From: Rickettsiales bacterium
Lineage (GTDB): Bacteria > Pseudomonadota > Alphaproteobacteria > Rickettsiales > Deianiraeaceae
DNA length: 64,000 nt
Assembly: GCA_017444095.1 (NCBI GenBank)
Contig: JAFSXM010000031.1
Span: 1-64,000 of the forward strand
Reading direction: 5' to 3'
Below are positions 39,927-49,140 of this stretch, one piece after another. A model generated the notes under the pieces. It ran no database searches and was not told where the DNA came from. It saw only the letters and a program-made list of their open reading frames with translations. The stretch's first letter is position 1. Each line of letters opens with the position of its first letter. The translations under genes were made by a program, and so were the position numbers.

Positions 39927-40574
39927 ATGCTCTCTGTCTTTCTTGCTTTATTTTATCCAATTTTTTTGACATCTATTGCCGTTGGGCCTGTATTTATTAC
40001 AATATCCAGCATTGGTCTAACATACGGCCTAAAATATAGCTTGTTTGCAGTTATAGGTGTTATTTTTGGCAATTGTTTATATTTAATTCTTGGTGCATTA
40101 ACTGCAAATGGTATTATTCAGGCTATACCGCCGGTTGTTATGTCTGTTGTGTCTTTTGGAGCAACTATATTATTAGCAAAAATAGCATACGGATTTTTCA
40201 AAAAAGATGTTAAAAAGATGAAAAATAATAATATGTTTGATATTGGTATAAAAACTATTGTAAAAATGTTTTTTATTACATTGTCATCTCCTGTTGTAAT
40301 ATCTGGTTATGTTATAACATTTTTAACATTTGCAAATGTATTGCAAAAATCATTTATCTCTGGTTTGTTTGGCGGATTATGTGGAGCTGTTTTAGCCTAT
40401 ACACTTATTGCCATTGTATCTGGAATTGCAGGAAATAAAGTTAAAAATCTGGACGAAGATAAATATTTTCGTGTTTTATCTGTGTTGAATAAAATAGCCG
40501 GAATCCTGCTTGGTGGATGTGCTATATTGTTAATAGTCAATGGACTTAAAGGTTTAATTAAAATGGTTGTTTGA
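39927..40574 (+). CDS. LysE/RhtB-family exporter
   Basis: The 215-residue inner-membrane protein has six hydrophobic helices. Its N-terminal AVGPVFITISSIGLTYGLKYSL and VIGVIFGNCLYLILGAL segments match the LysE/RhtB amino-acid efflux family, with GP and G-rich helix motifs. Substrate unknown. It ends two bases from the convergent dnaX stop. Confidence 0.85.
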   Translation: MLSVFLALFYPIFLTSIAVGPVFITISSIGLTYGLKYSLFAVIGVIFGNCLYLILGALTANGIIQAIPPVVMSVVSFGATILLAKIAYGFFKKDVKKMKNNNMFDIGIKTIVKMFFITLSSPVVISGYVITFLTFANVLQKSFISGLFGGLCGAVLAYTLIAIVSGIAGNKVKNLDEDKYFRVLSVLNKIAGILLGGCAILLIVNGLKGLIKMVV

Positions 40575-40576
40575 GA

Positions 40577-41782
40577 TTATTTAATAATCTTGCCATCAGG
40601 AAACTCTTTTTTAATACTTTGTAGTCCTTCATCGTTCATCATTTTTAGTGCTTCTATTGGGGTAGGTAATGTTGATGAATAGCAAAGCTTAAAAATCAAA
40701 GCAGTAAAATATTGTTTTGAACCAATAATTTTTAATTCTCCAAGTGATGCACTTAAAATTTGCCACATCCTTAATAATCTTGGAACATTTAAGTTGTTAT
40801 CAGCTGATAATTCATTGAAAATAGTGGCAAATGTTGGGTATAGATCTTTATCGGTCTTTAAACAGCTTACATATTTTAATCCATCTAAAACCACTTCCAT
40901 AAGTTCGTTTACAACAATTGTTGTTTCAATTTCATTAGATAAAAATTCTTCCATAATACTAATGGCGGTTTTAATATCGCCCAAATAACAAGCTTTAAAA
41001 ATTTTAGCCACCATTTCTCTATCTGGAATAGACAGCATTTCATTTATCTTATCAATAGTAATATTACCATTTGTTATACTTATCGCTTGGTCCAACAATG
41101 ACAATGAATCTCTTACCGAGCCATTTGCATATTTTGATAACAAGGATAAGCTTTGATTGTCATATTTAACATCTTCTTTTTTACAAATTTCTTCCAAATG
41201 TTGACAAAGTAATTCTTCACTAACATTTTTGAGATAAAACTTCTGGCATCTTGATAATATTGTTATTGGAACTTTCCTTACTTCTGTTGTGGCAAAAATA
41301 AATTTTACTTTTTCAGGTGGTTCTTCAAGTGTTTTCAATAGAGCATTAAATGCTGATTTTGAAAGCATATGAACTTCGTCTATTATAAACACCTTATACC
41401 TTGATACCATTGGGGCAAAAGCACATTTATCTATTACTTCTTCTCTCATATGGTCGACACCAGTATCATCTGATGCATTCATTTCAATTACATCTGGATT
41501 ACTGCCGTTTAAAATCATTTTACAAGTTTCACACTCTAAACAAGGAGTTGTTGTTGGTGCATCATATTTTTTACAATTTAAACTCAAAGCCAATATTCTT
41601 GCTGATGATGTCTTGCCAACACCTCTTGTGCCTGTAAGCAAAAAAGCATGGTGTATTTTATTACTTATAATTGCATTAGAAATTGTTTTAACAAATACAT
41701 CTTGACCTATCAGCCCACCAAGTGTTTTTGGTCTATACTTTCTTGCCAAAACCAAGTGTCCTTTATTGGTTGCTTGCTCCAT
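40577..41782 (-). CDS. dnaX: DNA polymerase III subunit gamma (short DnaX)
   Basis: DnaX is the clamp-loader ATPase. It has Walker A TGTRGVGKTS, the zinc module with CLECETC, DEVHMLSKSAFNALLKTLEEPP and the sensor ATTEVRKVP. At 401 residues it stops after the clamp-loader domains and lacks the tau-specific C-terminal domains that bind polymerase alpha and DnaB. It therefore corresponds to a gamma-only form, shorter than in most alphaproteobacteria. Confidence 0.95.
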   Translation of the reverse strand: MEQATNKGHLVLARKYRPKTLGGLIGQDVFVKTISNAIISNKIHHAFLLTGTRGVGKTSSARILALSLNCKKYDAPTTTPCLECETCKMILNGSNPDVIEMNASDDTGVDHMREEVIDKCAFAPMVSRYKVFIIDEVHMLSKSAFNALLKTLEEPPEKVKFIFATTEVRKVPITILSRCQKFYLKNVSEELLCQHLEEICKKEDVKYDNQSLSLLSKYANGSVRDSLSLLDQAISITNGNITIDKINEMLSIPDREMVAKIFKACYLGDIKTAISIMEEFLSNEIETTIVVNELMEVVLDGLKYVSCLKTDKDLYPTFATIFNELSADNNLNVPRLLRMWQILSASLGELKIIGSKQYFTALIFKLCYSSTLPTPIEALKMMNDEGLQSIKKEFPDGKIIK

Positions 41783-41846
41783 ATGCTATTAGAGAAAAAT
41801 AATTATTAAAATAATTTTCAAATGTTATTTAAGCCAAACTACTACA

Positions 41847-42554
41847 TTATTTTGAGTTGTATTTTATATATGATTTTTCCAATGAAACATCTTCTAAAGA
41901 TATTCTTGCCGGCAATGTATAATGATCATTCTCTATGTCATCATCAGCAACAACATCGCTACGGCTAAAACAACCAACACAGCAACGGCTTGGAAAATTT
42001 TTGTTCACACTTGTCCCGCAAAACAATCTTTTACTATATTCTTTTACAATTTCTTTTCCATAGGAATGTTGCATAAGTGAAAATAGATTTTTCAAAAATG
42101 AAGGTTGTAATAATTTAAACGATGCATTGTCATCGTTAAGGATATTCGTTAATGAGGCTTGATAACATAATGGCTGATGTGGCCCACTTATATTAAAGGT
42201 AAAAACTCTATTTGTTGTGTCAAACGACAGGCCAGTATTGTTGTTTTGCAATATAAATGCATCTTTTTGTTTTCTTAAAAGCCCTTTCTTGTTTTGCAAT
42301 ATAATGTTATTGTTATTTTCTTCTGTATTTTTTTTAATATCTCCTTGTGTAAACTTAACAAATAAGTTTTTACATAGTTCTGCATAATATACATTATCAT
42401 CATTTTGATTGTTTTGTATATTATTGATATCATCCCAAGAACAATGATTTGTTATAGTACTACTTTTTACTTTTTTCATTATTGATCCTTTATCTGTTTC
42501 ACATAAATCATATACAACCACATATTCTTTGTTGTTATTTTGCTCGCTTTCCAT
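41847..42554 (-). CDS. Paralogue A of a tandem pair with a Cys-rich motif (putative effector)
   Basis: The 235-residue protein starts with KEYVVVYDLCET and has a C-terminal RCCVGCFS cluster. It aligns with the neighbour at 42670 over its whole length (VVVYDLC/VVIYDLC; YQASLTNILNDDNASFKLLQPSFLKNLF against YQMSLEKFLSDDNPSFNLFRSSYWENLF in segments). No signal peptide, membrane helix or known domain. A promoter sits on the minus strand with TTGTCT (42583-42588), a 16-base spacer and TATACT (42561-42566), only six bases before the ATG, so the mRNA is probably leaderless. Confidence 0.75.
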   Translation of the reverse strand: MESEQNNNKEYVVVYDLCETDKGSIMKKVKSSTITNHCSWDDINNIQNNQNDDNVYYAELCKNLFVKFTQGDIKKNTEENNNNIILQNKKGLLRKQKDAFILQNNNTGLSFDTTNRVFTFNISGPHQPLCYQASLTNILNDDNASFKLLQPSFLKNLFSLMQHSYGKEIVKEYSKRLFCGTSVNKNFPSRCCVGCFSRSDVVADDDIENDHYTLPARISLEDVSLEKSYIKYNSK

Positions 42555-42560
42555 AAACTA

Positions 42561-42588
42561 AGTATACACAAAACAAATAAAAAGACAA
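42561..42588 (-). promoter_or_regulatory. Promoter of paralogue A with almost no leader
   Basis: TTGTCT and TATACT are spaced 16 bases apart; the -10 box ends six bases from the start codon at 42554. Paralogue B has the same geometry. Confidence 0.55.
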
Positions 42589-42669
42589 GGGTTAATAATG
42601 TTGTAAACTTTTTTAAATTAAGCAATCTTATATAATAATAATTATGTAAAATAATTTTCAAATGTTATT

Positions 42670-43470
42670 TCATTTTGTTTCTGAATTAATACCAATCTCC
42701 TTTAATACATCATCTAATGATAGTTTTGTGGCGTATTGCGTCTTGCTGTAATCATTATATTTATCATAAAAATCATAATTATCATTATTAACCATAACCT
42801 TTCCACAACTAAAACAACCAACACCACAACGATTATTGCCGTCATCGGCTACACCAAACAGTTTTGCAAAAGAACCGGTTTTCTTGAGCACCAACTCGTT
42901 TTCATCTGAATGGAATAGATTTTCCCAATAAGAAGATCTAAATAGATTGAATGACGGGTTATCATCGCTTAGAAATTTTTCTAGTGACATTTGATATTCT
43001 AAACCATCGTCGATAAGCGCACATATGTAAGAAAATCTTCTATCTTCTTTATTAAAGAAAAGTTGTTTCCTATTACCGCCCACCCATAACAGGATTCCAT
43101 CAATATTTTTGCTATTTTTAACTAAATCTTTGCCTGTCTTTAAAGAATAAGAAAAGTTCTTTTCAGATCCCTCCATCAGTTTATCAGTGTCAACAGTAAA
43201 GCTCTCAAAACATGTATTATACGAACATTTATTTGATGGCACTTTTGCAAACAACTTTTTGTTGTATAAGTCGATATAATAATATTCTGGTTCTTCACCG
43301 TCTACTTTAGCCTTTAATTTGTTGTAATCAAACTTTTGCTTAGCTTGATCTTCAGTTATGATACAATTTTTTGGTATATCGTTTTTTTGCATTTTTTTTA
43401 ATACTTTTTCCGCTTTATCACATAAATCATATATAACCACATAGTCTTTGTTTTGATTTTGTCCGTCCAT
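42670..43470 (-). CDS. Paralogue B of a tandem pair with a Cys-rich motif (putative effector)
   Basis: Homologous to the gene at 41847. It starts at the ATG at 43470 (MDGQNQNKDYVVIYDLCD), giving 266 residues; the longer reading from 43503 would be translated from a poly-T tract and is an artefact. The C-terminal RCGVGCFSCGK cluster matches paralogue A. Upstream on the minus strand are a run of 17 T (43484-43500) and TATATT (43477-43482), six bases before the ATG. Function unknown; the conserved cysteines could bind metal or be lipidated in a host. Confidence 0.75.
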   Translation of the reverse strand: MDGQNQNKDYVVIYDLCDKAEKVLKKMQKNDIPKNCIITEDQAKQKFDYNKLKAKVDGEEPEYYYIDLYNKKLFAKVPSNKCSYNTCFESFTVDTDKLMEGSEKNFSYSLKTGKDLVKNSKNIDGILLWVGGNRKQLFFNKEDRRFSYICALIDDGLEYQMSLEKFLSDDNPSFNLFRSSYWENLFHSDENELVLKKTGSFAKLFGVADDGNNRCGVGCFSCGKVMVNNDNYDFYDKYNDYSKTQYATKLSLDDVLKEIGINSETK

Positions 43471-43476
43471 ATGCAG

Positions 43477-43503
43477 AATATACAAAAAAAAAAAAAAAAA
43501 CAA
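43477..43503 (-). promoter_or_regulatory. Promoter of paralogue B with a 17-T tract as spacer
   Basis: TTGTTT (43498-43503) overlaps the start of a 17-T run that fills the space to TATATT (43477-43482). The present spacing is 15; gain of one or two T would give the optimal 16-17, so expression may vary by slippage. Confidence 0.4.
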
Positions 43504-43554
43504 GATTAATTATGTAAGTTTGAATTTAGGTTAATAACATTAAATATTTTTACT

Positions 43555-44199
43555 CTACAACGGCACATAATCCTTAAACCTTAATGCCAACTCAACAGAA
43601 CCGCTAATAATAACAATACCTACAAGACCAATAATCCAAGATATTATTACTAATAATCCATCTTTTAAAACAAGTCCAGCACTTAGTAAAGCACCGGCAA
43701 TGGCGGGAATAATGCATATTACAGGAATTGGTATCATTGCAAAAATAGCAAAAACAAACAGCCATATATCATTAAGTTTTTTAACATATTTTGATGTAAT
43801 AAAGTTCAATCTTTGCTTTGTAAATTTTTCTATCAATAATAGATACTTCATTGAAAGCTCATTAAAACTTCTAATAAATTTTTTACTAATACACAATTGT
43901 GCAATAAATTTTGGTAACCAAATTCGCTTATTTGTAATTAGTATTTGTGTTGCAATAAATACTGCTGGTAGTGCTAAAATTGTTGAAAAACCAATCGGCA
44001 AAGGCATCGGCAAGGAAACTATTAAAAATGCAAAAAAAGATAAAATATAGTTAGACCTACCGCCGATTAAAGCAAATAGTTTATTAATGCTTATTCCCCT
44101 GTGGCGAGTGATGCCATCTATTTGGTAAACTGCTTGTGAAAATTTATATTTATTTTTATTCTTCACTGAAATAACAAAACAATTAAAACAAGAAATCAT
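43555..44199 (-). CDS. ExoD-like exopolysaccharide synthesis protein
   Basis: The 214-residue membrane protein contains ISINKLFALIGGRSNYILSFF, the PMPLPIGFSTILALPAVFIATQIL pattern (P-rich turn then ALP) and KRIWLPKFI, typical of the ExoD family. Two hydrophobic regions follow. ExoD is linked to exopolysaccharide production in rhizobia, but its biochemical role is unclear. Confidence 0.8.
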   Translation of the reverse strand: MISCFNCFVISVKNKNKYKFSQAVYQIDGITRHRGISINKLFALIGGRSNYILSFFAFLIVSLPMPLPIGFSTILALPAVFIATQILITNKRIWLPKFIAQLCISKKFIRSFNELSMKYLLLIEKFTKQRLNFITSKYVKKLNDIWLFVFAIFAMIPIPVICIIPAIAGALLSAGLVLKDGLLVIISWIIGLVGIVIISGSVELALRFKDYVPL

Positions 44200-44246
44200 A
44201 AATAGTCAAGTTATACAATAATGTGTGTTGCCAACCTAAAAAAAAC

Positions 44247-44276
44247 TTGCAAATTATTTTCAAAATTAGCTATGCT
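44247..44276 (+). promoter_or_regulatory. Promoter of tRNA-Asn
   Basis: TTGCAA (44247-44252), an 18-base spacer and TATGCT (44271-44276) end 10 bases before the mature tRNA. Confidence 0.55.
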
Positions 44277-44286
44277 AAAAAAGCAT

Positions 44287-44358
44287 TCCACAGTAGCTCA
44301 GCGGTAGAGCAGTTGGCTGTTAACCAATTGGTCGCAGGTTCGATCCCTGCCTGTGGAG
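44287..44358 (+). tRNA. tRNA-Asn (GTT)
   Basis: Acceptor TCCACAG pairs with CTGTGGA, the D-arm is AGCTCAGCGGTAGAGC, the anticodon loop CTGTTAA gives GTT, and the T-arm reads GCAGGTTCGATCCCTGC. The discriminator is G and CCA is not encoded in full. Confidence 0.95.
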
Positions 44359-44464
44359 CATATTTTTCATCATTACTTCTCGTCGCAATACTTTGATTGT
44401 TTATGAGCTTATTATCTATAATAAACACACACAATGATTGCAAATATAGTTTTCAACTTATTGG

Positions 44465-45718
44465 TTAATTTTTGATTAAGCTAAAAATTTTATCAAAGTC
44501 TACTTTGCCATCTTTTGTTTGGTAATTTTCCATCAATGCAACAATTGTCCTGCCAATAGCTAATGCTGATGAATTTAACATATATGGATATTCTTTTTTA
44601 CCATCTTTTTTCTCATAACGAATTTTTGCTCTTCTGGATTGAAAATTTGTCGTTGTAGAGCAACTACATATTTCACGATATTTATTTTGTCCCGGCAACC
44701 AAACCTCTAAGTCATATGTTTTGGCAGAACAAAAGCCAATATCGCCACCGCATAGCACAACTACTCTATAATGCAATCCAAGCCTTTGTAAAATTGTTTC
44801 CGCACATTTTAGCATCATTTCGTGTTCTTCTTCTCCTTTTTCCGGTGTTGTTATTGAAACAATTTCTACTTTTGTAAATTGGTGTTGCCTTATCATTCCG
44901 GTCGTATCTTTTCCCGCACTTCCAGCCTCACTTCTAAAACAAGGAGAATAAGCACACATACGAATTGGCAATTGTTCTTCTTTTAAAATCGTATCTGCAT
45001 ACATATTAACCAATGCAGTTTCTGCTGTTGGAATTAAAAAATAATCATCAGTGGTTTTAAATAAATCATCTTCAAATTTTGGTAATTGTCCGGCATTGTA
45101 TGCAGATTTTGGTTTAACCATATATGGTATCCATAGTTCTTCAAAACCAAATTCATTGCAAATGTTTATCATAAAATCTCTAAGCTTTCTTTCAAGCTTC
45201 GCACATTCCTTTTTCATTACAACAAAACGGCTTCCTGAAAGTTTTGTTGCCGTTTCAAAATCAAGCGTTCCTGTATTAACACCCAATATATTATGCTCTA
45301 ATGGCTGAAAATCAAATTGTGGCTTTTCTCCCCATTTTTTTAACTCAAAATTTTCTGTCTCATCTTTTCCAAACGGAACATCAGATAACACCATATTTGG
45401 TATCATTGATAATTTTTTGTTTAACTCTGCTTGTACCATTTGCATATCACCATCAAGCCCAGCCAGCTCATCCGCAATTTTTTTTCCTTTTATAACATAC
45501 TCACCAAGTTCTTCTTTGGTTTTTCCCTGCTGTGCTAATGCCCCAACTTCCTTGGCTAATTTATTTTTTTCGCCTGCAAGTTTTTCAAACTTCATCATTG
45601 CTTCTTTTCTTTTTTTGTAAAGCTCTAAGATTTCACTTACATCAAAATCTATGTTTCTTTTTTGCATTGCTTGTAAAAATTTATCAGTGTGATTTACAAT
45701 TAAGTTAATATCAATCAT
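44465..45718 (-). CDS. serS: Seryl-tRNA synthetase
   Basis: SerRS, 417 residues. A long N-terminal antiparallel coiled coil (about 30-100) binds the tRNA extra arm. Class II motifs are FRSEAGSAGKDTTGMIRQHQFTKVE in segments (motif 2) and ALAIGRTIVALMEN (motif 3). Full length. Confidence 0.97.
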   Translation of the reverse strand: MIDINLIVNHTDKFLQAMQKRNIDFDVSEILELYKKRKEAMMKFEKLAGEKNKLAKEVGALAQQGKTKEELGEYVIKGKKIADELAGLDGDMQMVQAELNKKLSMIPNMVLSDVPFGKDETENFELKKWGEKPQFDFQPLEHNILGVNTGTLDFETATKLSGSRFVVMKKECAKLERKLRDFMINICNEFGFEELWIPYMVKPKSAYNAGQLPKFEDDLFKTTDDYFLIPTAETALVNMYADTILKEEQLPIRMCAYSPCFRSEAGSAGKDTTGMIRQHQFTKVEIVSITTPEKGEEEHEMMLKCAETILQRLGLHYRVVVLCGGDIGFCSAKTYDLEVWLPGQNKYREICSCSTTTNFQSRRAKIRYEKKDGKKEYPYMLNSSALAIGRTIVALMENYQTKDGKVDFDKIFSLIKN

Positions 45719-45803
45719 AAGAATTGAAAAACAACAATTAACAATAATGTTGTTGCTTTGTTAAAATAAATATCAATTTAAATGTTTATGATTTAGTTAT
45801 TAG

Positions 45804-46694
45804 TTAATTAATAATCTGTTCATCGTTTTTATCTTTTGCTGTAAGGTTATTATTGTTTATAACATCATTCTTACTATTTTTAATGTTGTTGTTATACAGA
45901 CTGTTCGGTTGGTTAATATTGACATCCCTATCTTTCTCGTCATTGTTTTTTATTTTTTGTTCTTCCTCTTTTTTCTGGATACATCCAACGAGATCCTTTA
46001 ATTTTTGGCAATATTTGTCAACAGTTGTGTCAGATAACATAACAAGACCACTTTGAAGCTTTACGAGAGCTTTTGTTAAAGCTACTACATCTTCTTTTAG
46101 TGTATCTACATCCTTGTCTTTTGCATCATCATTCATTATCTCGTTCACTTTCTGCATATAATAATTAGCATCAGAAACACCATGATGTTTAGTTGTCCCT
46201 TGTGTAAACTGTAAGCCAACAGTTGTACCCAATAAACCAGCGGTCATCCATGACAACGGTATTATCGCTCCACCTGTCATGACTGTTCCCAAAACACCAA
46301 ATGCAGTGGCTGCAACTCCTAATGTTGTAAGGCCGATAGGAGCAACATAATTTACTGCTTGTTTGAATTTATGGTACAACATGCCACCCCATCCATTCAT
46401 ATCAGTCGGTCTGGTATCAATATTACGATAAGCATTACCAGCTTCTTTAAGTATATTCTTTCTTCCTAATTGTGATTTGTATCTATATTTATCATTGCAA
46501 AGCCGAATGCATGATTGTGAATTTCCAATGAGCTGAACAATACTACCTATATTATTTTTAATACTTTCATATTCTTTATTTATTGTTGCTCGTTCATTTT
46601 TCTTTCCAGTCTTATTGACAATTATATCAAAAATAATTTTTTCTGCTGATTGTGTATCTGCCTTCGTTGATGATGAGTTATCGTTCTCTTTCAT
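45804..46694 (-). CDS. Protein with a paired transmembrane hairpin (putative effector)
   Basis: No family is recognised for the 296 residues. A soluble helical N-terminus of about 110 residues precedes two hydrophobic helices at about 116-140 and 143-166 with only a short Gly/Pro turn. A helical, charged domain and an Asn/Asp-rich tail follow. There is no signal peptide. The layout parallels the gene at 296 and Inc-type proteins. Upstream on the minus strand an 11-T run lies next to a TTGCAA box. Confidence 0.7.
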   Translation of the reverse strand: MKENDNSSSTKADTQSAEKIIFDIIVNKTGKKNERATINKEYESIKNNIGSIVQLIGNSQSCIRLCNDKYRYKSQLGRKNILKEAGNAYRNIDTRPTDMNGWGGMLYHKFKQAVNYVAPIGLTTLGVAATAFGVLGTVMTGGAIIPLSWMTAGLLGTTVGLQFTQGTTKHHGVSDANYYMQKVNEIMNDDAKDKDVDTLKEDVVALTKALVKLQSGLVMLSDTTVDKYCQKLKDLVGCIQKKEEEQKIKNNDEKDRDVNINQPNSLYNNNIKNSKNDVINNNNLTAKDKNDEQIIN

Positions 46695-46926
46695 ATGCTG
46701 TTACTTTTAAAACTTACATAAAGGATAATAAAAAAAAAAAGTATTGCAAGTTTATAAAAAAATGCTCTGTTTAAATGAACTCTTGATATTTATATCATAA
46801 ATATGCGAGCTTAACATTATAAAAGATGTTGTTGAAAAACGATGGTATATCTCAATACTGCTGTAAGTTGGTTTTCAAGAAGACAATTTATTTGATTTAT
46901 AAAGAGTGTATTTAAACAGAGCAACA

Positions 46927-48435
46927 TTATTCATTGCTCAACACCATAATCGGTTTAACCTTTTTCAAGTTAAATACATTGCTATAAGCAGACGATAAAA
47001 TAATAAATAATATTGCAAATATTATGGTAAAAATTAGCAATATATTCTTTTTTATAGAAACAGAAATTGTGTAATCATCTTTTTTAATTGTCAGTATCTG
47101 CATAATAAATTTAAAACAAGCCACAATGTCAATAGAAAAACCTATTAACAAAATTATTAGCCATATTATGGAATTAGGAACATAAATAAACCCTTTCAAG
47201 ATATACCATTTTGACATAAACACCAATGACAACGGCATACCCGCAATTAAAAATAATAATGTTGCATAAATTGCTTTATAAGATTGTTCTTTGATATGGC
47301 AAAAATTTGTTTTCACAATATTTTCGCTTTTAAATGCAGTTTGCACCTTGTCTAAAACTGCAAAAAGACATACCTTTAAAACAGCATGAGATGTAATCGC
47401 AAAAAGCAAACCGACTTGTATAGTGCTATCACTTAAATATGGAATACAAAATGCAAATAATGATGTTTGAGCGAAAGATAGAGCAATAATAAAGTTTTTT
47501 ACACTTGCCGTAGAAAAAGCCATTACATTAAAAAATAAAAATCCTACACCGCCAAATATTTTTAATACAATATGCAAATATTCATTTGCCAATAAAACAT
47601 CAGTACCAAATAGATGTAAAATCATTTTTACAATAAATACAGGATATGCTATTGAAGAAACCCCAGCAACAACCATTAATTTGTTTGTTTCCAAATTGTT
47701 GTAAATGTTGTTGAGTATGCTATGTAGTGGATAAATACCAAGTTTAAACAGCATAGATAATAAAAATATAACAAATAAAGCATTTATGGATTTATTATTT
47801 GGATGTTTTACGATAATATCGTGCATTAAATCAAGATTTAAATTACCTGTAATTTGATACAACATTCCTGCAACTAACAGAAAGGCAACACCAGCAAAAC
47901 TGCTAATCATCATATAATTAAATGTATTTTTTACACATTCTTTGCCTTTCCCATGAGCATAAATAATATAAGTTGTAATGCATACAACTTCAAAGAAAAC
48001 ATAGCTATTGAATATGTCGTTTGTCATTATTATTCCATTTGCACCACAAATCATTATGCAAACAAAACCACGAAAAGCATAGCTAATACAATTCAGCAAG
48101 TTTGTTGCAAAAAATATACAGACGATGAGACACACAGATGTCAATGCAAGAGCAGTTGAAATGTTATACTTCATTTCAATACCCATTGCTTTCGTCCATC
48201 CGCCTATGACATACTTATATTCAGCACCTTGGATAAGATTTAAAACAAAGGCACTTCTAACAAGCCATATAAACAATATAAAAAAAATAAGTAAATAAAT
48301 TATATTTATTATAATTTCAATAATATGAGAAAAACCTTTTCTTTCGCCAAAAATATAAAGCTTTTGACTAATAAAAGAAAAAAAACCCATCAACAATGGA
48401 ACTATTATAGATATTAAACCTATCTGTTGCAACAT
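46927..48435 (-). CDS. Proton-translocating antiporter-type subunit (MrpD/NuoN-like)
   Basis: The 502-residue protein has about 14 hydrophobic helices. YVIGGWTKAMGIEMKYN near the N-terminus is an MrpD/MnhD-type sequence. The ion-pathway glutamate (YVFFEVVCI) and lysine (MLFKLGIYPLH) of this superfamily are both present. It is closer in look to MrpD than to NuoM or NuoN, but stands alone: no other mrp or nuo genes are in the window. Loss of partners may mean a relict or a stand-alone role. Confidence 0.8.
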   Translation of the reverse strand: MLQQIGLISIIVPLLMGFFSFISQKLYIFGERKGFSHIIEIIINIIYLLIFFILFIWLVRSAFVLNLIQGAEYKYVIGGWTKAMGIEMKYNISTALALTSVCLIVCIFFATNLLNCISYAFRGFVCIMICGANGIIMTNDIFNSYVFFEVVCITTYIIYAHGKGKECVKNTFNYMMISSFAGVAFLLVAGMLYQITGNLNLDLMHDIIVKHPNNKSINALFVIFLLSMLFKLGIYPLHSILNNIYNNLETNKLMVVAGVSSIAYPVFIVKMILHLFGTDVLLANEYLHIVLKIFGGVGFLFFNVMAFSTASVKNFIIALSFAQTSLFAFCIPYLSDSTIQVGLLFAITSHAVLKVCLFAVLDKVQTAFKSENIVKTNFCHIKEQSYKAIYATLLFLIAGMPLSLVFMSKWYILKGFIYVPNSIIWLIILLIGFSIDIVACFKFIMQILTIKKDDYTISVSIKKNILLIFTIIFAILFIILSSAYSNVFNLKKVKPIMVLSNE

Positions 48436-48510
48436 TTCACCTAATTAGCAACAAGATAGGTAAATAAAAATCAATAGTGATATTGTTTTTTATTGAAAGG
48501 TACTACAATT

Positions 48511-49070
48511 CTATGCTTTTTCTATATTAATCAATACCCGTTTAATGTCAACAATATCTGCTAATGAAGTGATTTCCTTCTCTTCATTGTTGTTTTTTAT
48601 AGCTTTTATTTTGAATTTTATTTTTTGTTCTTGATCGTTTGCCTCATTATAACCTTCATATACTGATATTTCCGATGTTAGGTTTTTTCCAATGAAGCCG
48701 TCATACTGTTCATTACACTTATTATATGTATCATAAAATATTTTATTCGTAAGATCTTTATTCTGTTGTAAGGATAGTAATGATGTTATCAGACTGGAAC
48801 GTGCTATAGCTTCTACTATATTCGTATTTTTCAGTATATACTTTTCTGTGAATTCGTCACTATTGTTTACATAAAAAGCATTTCTCCATTTACCATCATT
48901 CCAACTAAATCCTTTTTTTTTAAAACATATGTAAGAGATGAGTAATCATGCATACCTTCGTTTATTTCTTTTGATTTAACACTAAATGATTTAAAATTTG
49001 GAAAACAACACGGCATAACCTCGGTTTCTTCAACAACTATGGCTCCTTTATCTACATCATCTTTCTTCAT
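48511..49070 (-). pseudogene. Unknown gene with a frameshift in an A9 run
   Basis: From the ATG at 49070 the frame runs 67 codons and ends at 48867. A run of nine A on the minus strand (48913-48921) precedes the end. Adding one A gives a continuous reading of about 186 residues (KKKGFSWNDGKWRNAFYVNN and onward) to a TAG at 48511, with normal composition. No family is recognised; near the N-terminus is a MPCCFPNF cysteine pair. The gene may be broken, phase-variable, rescued by polymerase slippage on the A run, or mis-sequenced. Confidence 0.6.
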
Positions 49071-49140
49071 ACAAATCGCAACAAAATATACAAGTATACA
49101 TAATGTTATAACAAAAAAACATTACAATGCAAGAGATGTA

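Larger units (their letters stand above)
41808..42670. repeat. 23-bp direct repeat bounding a tandem gene duplication
   Basis: The identical 23-bp sequence at 41808-41830 and 42648-42670 begins AAAATAATTTTC and ends TGTTATTT. The copies are 840 bp apart, one just downstream of each of two paralogous genes. This marks the unit of a tandem duplication. Confidence 0.8.
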
